Below, one piece after another: positions 5,766 to 14,118 of a stretch of 29,176 nt of DNA (position 1 is the stretch's first letter; every line of letters starts with the position of its first letter). A program made the position numbers and the translations under genes. The stretch is from DAOTXN01 sp034435435 (GTDB lineage: Bacteria; Chloroflexota; Anaerolineae; S140-20): contig DAOTXN010000121.1 in NCBI GenBank assembly GCA_034435435.1, forward strand, positions 1-29,176. The letters are read 5' to 3'. The notes below the pieces were generated by a model. The model had not been told where the DNA came from. It saw nothing but the letters and a program-made list of their open reading frames with translations, and did not search any database.

Positions 5766-7541
5766 ATGTCTGAAAAATACCAAGATAGCTTTTTATATCG
5801 ATTGCGCCACTCGGCGGCCCACGTGATGGCCCAAGCTGTGCTGGAAAAATTCCCCCAGGGGCAAATTGCCATCGGCCCGCCCATCGCCGAAGGCTTCTAT
5901 TATGACTTTGACCTGCCGCGCCCGCTCACGCTCGACGACCTGGCCGAGATCGAGGCCCGTATGCGCGAGATCATCCAGGAAAAGCACCCCTTTGAGTACA
6001 AAGAAGTCAGCGAGGCCGAGGCGCGCCAGCTCTTTGCCGATCAGGTCTACAAGCAAGAGCTGATAGACGGGCTGATGGCCGGCGGCGAGGACGAGTATGG
6101 CGAAAAGGTCGCCGGGCCGGTCAAGCTGTCCATTTACCGCGACGGCGACTTTGTGGACCTGTGTCGCGGGCCGCACGTGGAGAACACGGCCCAGATCAAC
6201 CCCGACGCCATCAAGCTGCTCAGCGTGGCCGGAGCCTACTGGCGGGGCGACGAGAGCAAGCCCATGCTGCAGCGCATCTACGGCACGGCTTGGGAGTCGG
6301 CGGATGAGCTGGAGCAATACTTGTGGAAGCTGGAAGAGGCCAAACGGCGCGACCATCGTCGCCTGGGGCGCGAGATGGACCTGTTCAGCGTGAGCGAAGA
6401 GGTGGGAGCGGGCTTGATTCTGTGGCATCCCAAAGGCGCGATGATCCGCGTCCTGGCCGAGGACTTTGCCCGCCAGGCCCACTTGAAGGCCGGCTACGAG
6501 TGGGTCTTTTCGCCCCACATCGGCAAGGCCGACCTGTGGGAGCGCAGCGGGCACCTGGACTTTTATCAGGAGAGCATGTACGCGCCGATGGACATCGAAG
6601 GCCAGGAATTCTATGCCAAGCCCATGAACTGCCCCTTCCACATCCACATCTACAAGAGTCAGACGCGCTCCTACCGCGACCTGCCCGTGCGCTACGCCGA
6701 GTACGGCACAGTGTACCGCTTTGAGCGCAGCGGCGTGCTCCACGGGCTGATGCGCGTGCGCGGTTTTACGCAGGACGACGCCCACCACTTTGTCCAGCCG
6801 GAAAAAATGCCCGAAGAGATCGACTTTGTGGTCAATTTCTGCCTCTACATCCTGCGCAGCTTTGGCTTTGAGGAGTTCCAGGCCTATCTGGCTACGATGC
6901 CTGAAAAGTACGTGGGCCGGCCAGAGCAATGGGATGCTGCGACGGAGGCCCTGCGGGCCGCGCTGGAACGGGCTAAACTAACCTACCAGGTGGACGAGGG
7001 CGGCGGCGCGTTCTACGGCCCCAAGATTGACCTCAAGATCAAGGACGCCCTGGGCCGCGAGTGGCAGTGCAGCACGATCCAGTTCGACTTTAACCTGGCC
7101 GAGCGATTCGATCTGCAATACGTCGGGCAGGACGGCCAGCCTCATCAGCCCTATATGATTCACCGGGCGCTGCTGGGGAGCATGGAGCGCTTTTTCGGCG
7201 TGCTGATCGAGCATTACGGCGGCGCGTTCCCGGTGTGGTTGGCCCCGGTGCAGGCTGTGCTCATTCCCATCGCCGACCGCCACGCCGGGTATTGCTTCGA
7301 CGTGGCCCGCCGGCTCAAAGACGCCGGCCTGCGCGTGCAGGTGGACGATAACAGCGACCGCATGGGCAACAAGATTCGCAAGGCCCAGGAGCAAAAAATC
7401 CCCTACATGCTCGTCGTGGGCGACCGCGAGGTGGAGAGTGGGCAGGTGTCGGTGCGGCTGCGCTCCGGCGAGGACTTGAAGGGCAAGCCCGTGGACGAAT
7501 TCATCACCCTGGCCCAAAAGGCGATAGAGGACAAGTCATAG
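5766..7541 (+). CDS. thrS: Threonine--tRNA ligase, no TGS domain
   Basis: A 591-aa class II aminoacyl-tRNA synthetase that charges tRNA-Thr. The N-terminus begins directly with the editing domain: RHSAAH with His15 and His19, then DLCRGPH. The catalytic core has zinc ligands Cys289 (in MNCP), His340 (in DDAHHF) and His466 (in IHRA). The C-terminal anticodon-binding domain follows from about residue 490. The TGS domain usual in longer ThrS (about 640 aa) is missing. ATG 5766 has AAAGGAG (5751-5757) eight bases upstream. A GTG at 5706 is rejected because it lies inside the T-box and its terminator. Expression is controlled by the T-box. Confidence 0.97.
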   Translation: MSEKYQDSFLYRLRHSAAHVMAQAVLEKFPQGQIAIGPPIAEGFYYDFDLPRPLTLDDLAEIEARMREIIQEKHPFEYKEVSEAEARQLFADQVYKQELIDGLMAGGEDEYGEKVAGPVKLSIYRDGDFVDLCRGPHVENTAQINPDAIKLLSVAGAYWRGDESKPMLQRIYGTAWESADELEQYLWKLEEAKRRDHRRLGREMDLFSVSEEVGAGLILWHPKGAMIRVLAEDFARQAHLKAGYEWVFSPHIGKADLWERSGHLDFYQESMYAPMDIEGQEFYAKPMNCPFHIHIYKSQTRSYRDLPVRYAEYGTVYRFERSGVLHGLMRVRGFTQDDAHHFVQPEKMPEEIDFVVNFCLYILRSFGFEEFQAYLATMPEKYVGRPEQWDAATEALRAALERAKLTYQVDEGGGAFYGPKIDLKIKDALGREWQCSTIQFDFNLAERFDLQYVGQDGQPHQPYMIHRALLGSMERFFGVLIEHYGGAFPVWLAPVQAVLIPIADRHAGYCFDVARRLKDAGLRVQVDDNSDRMGNKIRKAQEQKIPYMLVVGDREVESGQVSVRLRSGEDLKGKPVDEFITLAQKAIEDKS

Positions 7542-7554
7542 GGACATGCAGCGC

Positions 7555-7589
7555 GACGTGCGACGCATTTCTCAGGTGTGTCGCACGTC
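7555..7589. terminator. Hairpin between convergent thrS and Uma2 gene
   Basis: A 10-bp perfect stem, GACGTGCGAC (7555-7564) with GTCGCACGTC (7580-7589), and a 15-base loop. It lies 13 bases past the thrS stop and overlaps the last codons of the opposite gene. There is no T-tract on either side, so termination activity is a guess. Confidence 0.45.
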
Positions 7590-8291
7590 AGCGATGTGTT
7601 GCGTCAGTGCTTCGGCCACCCCATCAATCTCCAGGCAACAAGTCAACGGGTTGAGAGTATCGGCTTGCCATAGCCAGGCCGGGCGTAACCAAAAGCCGGG
7701 CAAGACCACCGAGTCCACCTTTTCCTCATCCTCGGTGGCGTACAGCTCATAGTCTCCACCGGCGTCCAGCCGGAAAAAGTCGGCCCGTTGCTTGTCCGGG
7801 CGGGGGTCAACGACCCAATACTCGCGCACGCCGGCGTCTCGATATTCTCGATACTTGTCGTGGCGGTCGCGGTGGACGCTGTCATCCGAAATCACTTCGA
7901 TGATCAAATCGGCTGGGCCGACCAGCCGCTCCTCTGTCAGGCGCGCCAGATTCTCCTGGGCAACGAAGAGGAGGTCCGGTTCGCGGGATGAACCATGGGG
8001 TTCGGCTTTCATCTCCAAGGGGGCCACACGCAACTGGCCCAGATGGAACAGGTTTACAAATAGGCCCAACAGTTGGAACAGAAACCCAACGGTAGCTTGA
8101 TGAATACTTTTTGGCGGCATAAAGACGATGACCTCCCCTTTGTTTTCCTCTGGCAGGGCAACCCACTCGGCGTGGGTGTCTTCATCCGACCAGGCCAGAA
8201 ACTCCTGGTAGCTCATCTTGAGCCGGCGTTCCTGGCGGCGTTCGGTGCCTTGTCTCTCAATAGAAGGGATTTCAACTGTTGCCTGAGCCAT
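7572..8291 (-). CDS. Uma2-family (DUF820) restriction-endonuclease-fold protein
   Basis: A 239-aa protein of the Uma2 family, which has a PD-(D/E)xK nuclease fold and unknown cellular targets. Conserved features are REPDLLFV (Asp106), PADLIIEVIS (Glu132), and DKYREYRDAGVREYWVVDP (146-163), containing the family Lys and Tyr positions. These families are often expanded in cyanobacteria and Chloroflexota. The start ATG 8291 has GAGG about seven bases upstream on the minus strand. It converges with thrS across the hairpin at 7555-7589. Upstream lies the inverted-repeat element at 8350-8538. It may be a nuclease, but no activity can be asserted. Confidence 0.88.
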   Translation of the reverse strand: MAQATVEIPSIERQGTERRQERRLKMSYQEFLAWSDEDTHAEWVALPEENKGEVIVFMPPKSIHQATVGFLFQLLGLFVNLFHLGQLRVAPLEMKAEPHGSSREPDLLFVAQENLARLTEERLVGPADLIIEVISDDSVHRDRHDKYREYRDAGVREYWVVDPRPDKQRADFFRLDAGGDYELYATEDEEKVDSVVLPGFWLRPAWLWQADTLNPLTCCLEIDGVAEALTQHIADVRHT

Positions 8292-8349
8292 TGTCCTACC
8301 TCTTAGCCGCTGCGCACGTCACTTGTCCATTTGTTACTGCTCAGATGGG

Positions 8350-8538
8350 GATATGACAACGAATTTTCAGGATTGACCGAATGGCGCTGCGGCGGCCAAT
8401 CCTCCCTCGGGGCTGCCTTCGCCCTGCAGTGCGGCAAGGCGTCGTATCACTCGGGACCACGGTCAGCGCGGCTGTGTCACCCAGGCTATCGAATTGAAAG
8501 GCGCAGCTTTGCTCAATCCTCTGATTCGTTGTCATATC
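8350..8538. mobile_element. MITE-like 189-bp element with terminal inverted repeats
   Basis: GATATGACAACGAAT (8350-8364) is exactly inverted at 8524-8538. Just inside, AGGATTGA (8369-8376) pairs with TCAATCCT (8513-8520), so the arms match over about 27 bases with a short unmatched bulge. The 136 bases between the arms are GC-rich and have no convincing gene. I find no clear target-site duplication. The element fills most of the gap between the Uma2 gene start and the end of the LysM operon. The rest of the gap (8292-8349 and 8539-8596) shows nothing I can support. Confidence 0.55.
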
Positions 8539-8596
8539 TGCACATGCTGGCAGTTACGTTCATTTTATCACACTCGACGACGCCCGCCAACAGTTC

Positions 8597-10192
8597 TTAA
8601 TCGCCGTTTAGCAGCTTTTCTGATGCATCCAGGCGCTCTCGCGCCGCGTCGAACTGCCCTTGCAAGGCGGCGATGCGGGCCTGGTCCAGTGCGCGATAGG
8701 CGGCCATTTGGGCCGGCGCGCCGCTAAAGTCCGTGAACAGGCGGTCGTAGGCGGCGGCCACGTCCGCGACGGTATCCACCAGCTCGGCCGGGGTGAACGT
8801 CAGCTCGTCGCCGATGGGTTCCAGCGATTTGATCCACTCGGCTTCCAATTGGCTCAACGTGCGCCCATAGATGCCCGCATAATCGCCGCTTTTGAACAGT
8901 GGCTTGAAATCGTCGAGGCCATACTCCTGGATGAGATATTCTACAAAACAACCCGCCGCAAAATACAGGTCCAGATCGTGGATGTGACCCAGATAGGAGC
9001 GCCCGCCCGAAATACGCGGCAATTGCCCGGCCTGCTGATAGGCGGCGCAAAATTGCTGCAACGGGATGAACCCGCCCTCGTCCATCGCCTCGATCCCGGT
9101 GTACACGGCCAGGCCCTCGTGCAGCATCACCGACGAGGGCTGGCCGACCGTGTTCCAGACCACCAGGTGGGTCAATTCGTGGACGACCATGTAGCGCCGC
9201 TCGGCGGGTGTGCCGGTGTCGTCGAACAGGTAAAAGTTGCGCCGTTGCGCCGAAAAGCTGCGCCCGCGCAGTTGCTCGTCGGGCGGGGCAAAGGTCGTAC
9301 CGGCGACGTACACGTCAAAAGGCTGTTCCATCGTCACCTCCAGCCTGGACTCGATGTGCTCCAGCGCCTCGGCGACGAGGGCGTAAATCGCGTCGGGGTC
9401 GCGGGCAGCGGGCGTGTCGGGCTGGTAGTGCAGAGTGAAACGCTCGCCCTCTTGCGTGAGGGGATAGGCCGCCGCCAGGTTTCCTTCCAGGATGGAGGGT
9501 TGCCAGGGCTTGTCTGCTGGGAGGGGAGTAAGGAGTCCCTGGCACTGCCCGCCAGGGCAAGTGAAAGAGTAAGGAGTAGAGGTCGGCGGCGTTTGTTTGG
9601 CCGGGATGCGCAATTGCCGGCCCGCTTGAATGGTCTCCGATTGCAGGTCGTTGGCGGTCTGAATCGCCTCGACGGTCACGCTATAATGTGCGGCCAGGCC
9701 GATCAGCGTTTCGCCGCTGGACACGGTGTGGACGATAAAATCTCCTTCGACGTAGGGCGTGGGCGTCGGCAGGGGGCCGGAGGGGATGATGAGCACCTGA
9801 TCGGGCACGATGGTCTCGCCTGTCAGGCCGTTGGCCGCCTGTATCGTCTCGACGCTGACGCCGTGGGCCAGGGCGATGTCGAACAGCGTGTCGCCAGGCT
9901 TGACGGTGTAGCGGATCGGTTCGGCGCGGGTCGGGGTCGGGGTTGGAGGCAACGCGGGCGCCGCGGTAGGTACATCGTTGAGTGAGGGGAACGGTGCGTC
10001 GCCCTCGCCCGTCGCCGTCGGAACCACAGTCACCCGCTGCGAGACAGGGATGCCCGTGGGGGCCAGCGTGGGAGTAGGGGCTCTGCTCAAAATGCCCCAC
10101 GCGGCGATGACGAGGAGGCCGATCAAGGCCACGCTGCCAAAGCCGATGACAAAGCCCGGCAAATGGGGGTTCTTTTTCAGTCTTGCGATCAT
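8597..10192 (-). CDS. Membrane-anchored LysM protein with zinc peptidase-MA-like domain (intact HELTH)
   Basis: A 531-aa membrane-anchored extracytoplasmic protein. A TM segment (about 14-35) is followed by a Thr/Pro-rich linker, two LysM domains (about 95-137 and 155-197) that should bind peptidoglycan-type glycans, a short CPGGQC stretch (212-217), and a gluzincin-like domain. That domain has HELTH (338-342) and a candidate third ligand Glu359 in LHEGLAVY, as in MA-clan metallopeptidases. The start ATG 10192 lies 10 bases after the kinase stop with AGG close by; longer upstream frames overlap the kinase gene. It is the third gene of the operon and a paralogue of the first gene (12267-13862), with the same length. 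The family predicts a cell-wall-associated metalloprotease; the substrate is unknown. Confidence 0.85.
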   Translation of the reverse strand: MIARLKKNPHLPGFVIGFGSVALIGLLVIAAWGILSRAPTPTLAPTGIPVSQRVTVVPTATGEGDAPFPSLNDVPTAAPALPPTPTPTRAEPIRYTVKPGDTLFDIALAHGVSVETIQAANGLTGETIVPDQVLIIPSGPLPTPTPYVEGDFIVHTVSSGETLIGLAAHYSVTVEAIQTANDLQSETIQAGRQLRIPAKQTPPTSTPYSFTCPGGQCQGLLTPLPADKPWQPSILEGNLAAAYPLTQEGERFTLHYQPDTPAARDPDAIYALVAEALEHIESRLEVTMEQPFDVYVAGTTFAPPDEQLRGRSFSAQRRNFYLFDDTGTPAERRYMVVHELTHLVVWNTVGQPSSVMLHEGLAVYTGIEAMDEGGFIPLQQFCAAYQQAGQLPRISGGRSYLGHIHDLDLYFAAGCFVEYLIQEYGLDDFKPLFKSGDYAGIYGRTLSQLEAEWIKSLEPIGDELTFTPAELVDTVADVAAAYDRLFTDFSGAPAQMAAYRALDQARIAALQGQFDAARERLDASEKLLNGD

Positions 10193-10202
10193 ACCTGCTT
10201 CC

Positions 10203-12254
10203 CTAATGGGACCAATCCGGCGCCCAACCGTCCTCTCCATTGCGCAGGATGCGCCGGTCGGCCCCGTTGGCGAGGATGGTTTCGATGCCGTCGGCAGTGT
10301 TATAGGCGATCCGTCCTTCGGCCGACCAGGCGGCCCGTCCCGGCTCGCCTCCCTCGACCAATAACTCGGCGCTGTCGCTCCCGCTAACCCGCTGCCGCCA
10401 TATCTGAAGGGGGGTAAAGCTGCTGGCATCTTGCGTCTTGTGGTAGACGATGTACCGGCCATCGGGCGACCAGTTGGGAAACCTGCACTGCGCCTCACAA
10501 AAAGAAAAGCGCCGCAGGGTGTTGGTGCTCAATTCCAGCACATAGATTTCCCAGCCATCCTCTTCTTCCGACATAAAAGCGATCTGGCTCCCGTCGGGCG
10601 ACCAGACCGGCGAGCGCCCCAAGATCAGCCCGCCCAGCCGGCGTTGATTTTTCCCGTCGGCGTCCATCACCCACAGCTCTCCGTCGCCGTTGGGTTCCCC
10701 GCCGCGCCGATACACGATGCGCCGGCCGTCGGGCGACCAGTCGGGTTCCCGCTCGTCCACCCCGGTCGTGGTGAGCTGCTGCGCGTTTCCTCCATCAGCG
10801 TCGATGACCCACAGATCGTAATTCCCGGCCTGGTTGGATTGATAGGCGACGCGCTGGCCGTCGGGCGACCAGTCCGGCTCGGCATAGTCGGAGCTTCCCC
10901 CCACTAACCGGCGTTGGTTCGAGCCGTCGGCGTCTACCACGTAGATGTCGCCGGCGCCGGGCGAGCCGATCACAAAGGCCAGCCGCAAGGGCGGGGCGGG
11001 CGGCGGCGGCGGTTGCGCGGTCGTAGGCGATGGGCCTGCGGGCGTCTCGATCGGCGCAGGCGGCGGCGTCGTTCGACTGAGGCTCACGAGCGTCGCAGTG
11101 GGTAGAGAGGTGGGCGGCGTTGATTCTACCGCCTTGACAGTGGCGCTGGCGGTGGGGCGGTCGGGCGCGACCGTCGCGCCGCTGACGGCCCGGGTGGGTG
11201 TGGGCGCTGGCCCGGCGCTGGGTGAGCCGCCAGAAAAAATCGCAATGGCCAGTACGGCGGCCAGGATGAGGGCAGCAGCAACTCCGCCTCCCAGCCACAA
11301 TCCCTGCCGACGAGCGAACGACCGACGATGTGGAGCCATACTGGGCGGCGGCGTTGGCTGAGGCGTCACCGAGACAGTGGGGAATGCTGTTTGAGAAGGG
11401 GCCGCCGAAATAGTGGGGGCCGGAGCGGCTGGCGCAGTCGGCTGGGTCGCCGCCAGGGCCAGGGCCAGCTCGCCGGCGCTGCCGAAGCGCAGTTCCGGGT
11501 CTTTGGCCAGCGCCCGCTCCAATGCCCGCTCGATGGCAGCGGGCAAGCCAGGCAGATGTTGGCGCAACGGCGGCGGCGGTTTGTGAGCCTGCGCGTACAG
11601 CACGGCGGCGGTGTCGCCGGTAAAGGGCGGCGCGCCCGCCAGCATCTCGTAACACACGATGCCCAGGGCGTAAACGTCGGCGCGCTGGTCCACGGGCAGT
11701 CCTTGAATCTGTTCGGGCGCCATGTATTGGGGCGTGCCAATCATCGCGCCGGTCTGCGTCAGGCCGGTGCCTGCCATAGCTTTGGCGATGCCAAAGTCGG
11801 TTAGGGTGGCGTGGTCATCTTGCCCTACGATGATGTTGGCCGGTTTGATGTCGCGGTGGACCAGGCCGCGTCGATGGGCAAAATCCAGCGCCGAAGCCAC
11901 CTGCCCGCCGATGTGGGCTGCGCGTTCCAGAGGCAGCGGCCCCGTCGCCCGGAGCAGTTTGTAGAGCGAGGGCCCCTCCAGATACTCCATGACGATAAAA
12001 TGGGTGTCGCCCTCTTGCCCTACGTCGTAGATGGTAACGATATGGGGGTGTTTGAGCTGCGCGGCGGACATGGCCTCGCGCTTGAAACGGGTCACGAACT
12101 CGTGGTCGGAAGCGTAGAGCGTGGGCAAGACTTTGATGGCCACCGGGCGGTTGAGCGCCGGTTGCCAGGCTTTATACACCACGGCCATGCCGCCCCGCCC
12201 GATCTCGGCGGTGATCTCGTATTGCCCCAGTTGTTTGCCAAGCCATTCGCTCAT
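10203..12254 (-). CDS. Transmembrane Ser/Thr protein kinase with extracellular PD40 propeller
   Basis: A 683-aa Hanks-type kinase. The kinase domain (about 12-270) has GRGGMAVVY (19-27), catalytic Lys41, Glu60, HRDIKPAN (133-140), DFG (153-155) and APE (179-181), all intact. A Pro/Thr-rich linker leads to one TM segment (319-341) and another Thr/Pro stretch. The C-terminal half contains about six PD40/TolB-type repeats, each with a WSPDG-like motif, forming a predicted extracellular beta-propeller. It would sense an extracellular ligand or envelope state and phosphorylate cytoplasmic proteins. ATG 12254 has GAGGA five bases upstream. Gaps of 12 and 10 bases to the flanking LysM genes indicate one operon. 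PD40 in place of PASTA repeats distinguishes it from PknB/PrkC. Confidence 0.95.
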   Translation of the reverse strand: MSEWLGKQLGQYEITAEIGRGGMAVVYKAWQPALNRPVAIKVLPTLYASDHEFVTRFKREAMSAAQLKHPHIVTIYDVGQEGDTHFIVMEYLEGPSLYKLLRATGPLPLERAAHIGGQVASALDFAHRRGLVHRDIKPANIIVGQDDHATLTDFGIAKAMAGTGLTQTGAMIGTPQYMAPEQIQGLPVDQRADVYALGIVCYEMLAGAPPFTGDTAAVLYAQAHKPPPPLRQHLPGLPAAIERALERALAKDPELRFGSAGELALALAATQPTAPAAPAPTISAAPSQTAFPTVSVTPQPTPPPSMAPHRRSFARRQGLWLGGGVAAALILAAVLAIAIFSGGSPSAGPAPTPTRAVSGATVAPDRPTASATVKAVESTPPTSLPTATLVSLSRTTPPPAPIETPAGPSPTTAQPPPPPAPPLRLAFVIGSPGAGDIYVVDADGSNQRRLVGGSSDYAEPDWSPDGQRVAYQSNQAGNYDLWVIDADGGNAQQLTTTGVDEREPDWSPDGRRIVYRRGGEPNGDGELWVMDADGKNQRRLGGLILGRSPVWSPDGSQIAFMSEEEDGWEIYVLELSTNTLRRFSFCEAQCRFPNWSPDGRYIVYHKTQDASSFTPLQIWRQRVSGSDSAELLVEGGEPGRAAWSAEGRIAYNTADGIETILANGADRRILRNGEDGWAPDWSH

Positions 12255-12266
12255 TGTCGTCCTCGT

Positions 12267-13862
12267 TTATGGAGTTTCCAAAAGCGGCGCGGCGAGTTCC
12301 AGATGCTCCTGCGCCGCACCCAGGCGGCCCTGCAGCAGCGCCAGGCGGGCGCGGTCCAGCCGCTCGTAGATGGCGAACTGGGCCGGCGCGCCTTCAAATT
12401 CGGCCCACAGCCGCCGGTAGGCGTCATCTATCTCGGCGGCAATCCGCACCAGCTCGGCCGGGTCGAAGGGCAACTCGACCTGCGCTTCGACCAGGCTGGC
12501 GATCCACTCGCTTTCCAATTGATCCAGCGTCCGGCCATAGACGGCGCGATAGTCGCCGCCGGTGTACACCTGTTCAAAGGTCGCCACGCCCTGCGTTTCA
12601 ATCAGATAGCCCACAAAGCAGCCGGCGGCCAGATATTGATCCGTATAGCCCAGGTGTCCTTCAAAGGTCAGTTCGCGGGAGACGCGCGGCATCTGGTTGG
12701 CCTGGGCGTAGGCCAAGCACAGTTGTTCCAGTGTGAGATATTGGCCGCCGGTCGCTGCGAGAGCCTGCCCGCCGGCATACACGGCCAGTCCCTCGACCAG
12801 CAGCGGCGAGGCCCCTTCGCCCAACGTCCGCGCGGCGATCAGGGGCGTCAGCGCATGGGTGATCAAGTATTGGCGCTCGGCCGAGGCGCCGCTGCCGTCG
12901 TACAGGATGAAAAGCCGGTTATCGTCCGGTTCGCTAAAACTCCGTCGAGGGGTGTACGGGGGAGCAAAGAGCGTGTCAGCCACATAAACGTCGAAACGAC
13001 CGGTTATCTGGCGTCCGATAGTTCGCTGACTGTCGTCCAGCGCCTTTTCGACCAAGTCGGCGACCCTGGCCGTTTCGTCCGGGTCGGAGGAGCGAGTATC
13101 CGGCGCGATGTGCAGCGTAAAGTGGCCTTTGATGGTCGTGAGCGAATGGGCGGCGTCTAATTCGCCGGTGATGACGGCGGCGGCCCACGGCGTGGGCGTG
13201 GGGGTGGGGGTGGGCGGGCGCACGCCGCTGGCTGGGATGAGAATTTTCTGCCCAGAGAAAATGGTGTCCGAGGTCAACCCATTGAGGGTTTTGAGCTCGT
13301 CCACTGTGACCTGATAGCGTGCGGCGATAGAGATCAGGGTTTCACCCTGGCTGACGACGTGGGGAAACGGCCCGGTTGCGGGCCAGGGCGTGACGGTGGG
13401 CGGGACCAAAAGGATCTGGTTGGGATAGATTGTCTCGCCACTGATCTGATTGAGCGTCCGCAGATCGTCCACATCTACGTTGAGTCGCGCGGCGATGCCG
13501 ATCAGGGTGTCGCCCTGTTGCACGGTAAAAGTAGGGGGTTCGGCAGTAGGGGTGAGGACAACGGTGGTCGTCAGCGTGGGCGTTGCAGTCACGGAAACCA
13601 CAGTCGGGGTCGGCGTGACCTCGATGGGAGCAGAGGCGCCGACAGCGGCGGCCCGCGTGAGGGCAAAGGGATCAGGGCTGGGGGTGGGTGACGCGCTCGT
13701 GTTTAGCTTGTACAGCCCGTAAAATGCGGCGACGATGGCCGCCCCCACGATCAAGGCGCCCAGCGCCAATATCCAACCGCGCGGCCCGCCAGGGCCGACG
13801 TCGAGATAATCTTGCTCCTCTGCTTTGATGTTTTGCGGATCGGAGAGCGGGTGTTCATCCAT
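12267..13862 (-). CDS. Membrane-anchored LysM protein with degenerate peptidase-MA-like domain (HALTP)
   Basis: A 531-aa paralogue of the protein at 8597-10192, with the same order: cytoplasmic N-terminus, TM (30-52), Thr/Pro linker, LysM domains (about 112-155 and 168-210), then the peptidase-like domain. Conserved blocks include DVYVADTLFAPP (291-302), EGLAVYAG (357-364), AAGCFVGYLI (412-421) and YGRTLDQLESEWI (442-454). At the metal site it reads HALTP (336-340): the catalytic Glu and the second His are gone, while the downstream Glu357 remains. It is therefore predicted to be catalytically dead, perhaps a receptor or scaffold. I start it at ATG 13862; a TTG at 13943 lies upstream of the predicted transcription start. 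It is the first gene of the operon. Confidence 0.83.
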   Translation of the reverse strand: MDEHPLSDPQNIKAEEQDYLDVGPGGPRGWILALGALIVGAAIVAAFYGLYKLNTSASPTPSPDPFALTRAAAVGASAPIEVTPTPTVVSVTATPTLTTTVVLTPTAEPPTFTVQQGDTLIGIAARLNVDVDDLRTLNQISGETIYPNQILLVPPTVTPWPATGPFPHVVSQGETLISIAARYQVTVDELKTLNGLTSDTIFSGQKILIPASGVRPPTPTPTPTPWAAAVITGELDAAHSLTTIKGHFTLHIAPDTRSSDPDETARVADLVEKALDDSQRTIGRQITGRFDVYVADTLFAPPYTPRRSFSEPDDNRLFILYDGSGASAERQYLITHALTPLIAARTLGEGASPLLVEGLAVYAGGQALAATGGQYLTLEQLCLAYAQANQMPRVSRELTFEGHLGYTDQYLAAGCFVGYLIETQGVATFEQVYTGGDYRAVYGRTLDQLESEWIASLVEAQVELPFDPAELVRIAAEIDDAYRRLWAEFEGAPAQFAIYERLDRARLALLQGRLGAAQEHLELAAPLLETP

Positions 13863-13902
13863 CTCTTTTGTTTGTGCTTGAGATTTTCTAACCAATGTGA
13901 TG

Positions 13903-13911
13903 ATTATAGCA
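13903..13911 (-). promoter_or_regulatory. Extended -10 promoter of the LysM-kinase operon
   Basis: On the minus strand TGCTATAAT (13911-13903) is a full extended -10; no good -35 lies 16-18 bases upstream. The start would be near 13896, about 34 bases before ATG 13862. It is divergent from the PIN-TRAM promoter, about 40 bases away. Confidence 0.65.
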
Positions 13912-13947
13912 CAGAACCCCGAGTCAGACGAGAGACTTTTCAATGCT

Positions 13948-13976
13948 TTGACTTTTCCTCTCGACTATGTTAAGAT
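13948..13976 (+). promoter_or_regulatory. Promoter of the PIN-TRAM / cysS / rlmB operon
   Basis: TTGACT (13948-13953), a 17-base spacer and TAAGAT (13971-13976), with TGT before the -10. The leader of about 135 bases up to 14119 shows no clear structure. Confidence 0.65.
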
Positions 13977-14118
13977 TACGCAGATTTCGATTCTCGGATT
14001 TATTTGCCCGACGCCTCACTCTATGTGAATCTGGAATTATTCGAGGCAACCAGGGCGACTAGTGCACCCTTCCCACTTGCCAGCACAGAGTTGAGGCGCG
14101 GGCCGAAAGGTAAGTGGG

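Noticed and set aside
5793..6929. Long open frame (378 codons) antisense to thrS
   Set aside because: It lies wholly within a gene with complete ThrS motifs, has no ribosome site and shows composition typical of a shadow frame in GC-rich DNA.
8331..8600. Small frames in the gap between the Uma2 gene and the LysM operon
   Set aside because: They are built from the inverted-repeat element and show no ribosome site or recognisable protein pattern.
11811..13160. Long open frame (449 codons) antisense to the kinase and LysM gene
   Set aside because: It spans two genes whose domains are clearly readable on the other strand; no motif or start site supports it. The same applies to 8660-9985 plus and 18352-19284 minus.
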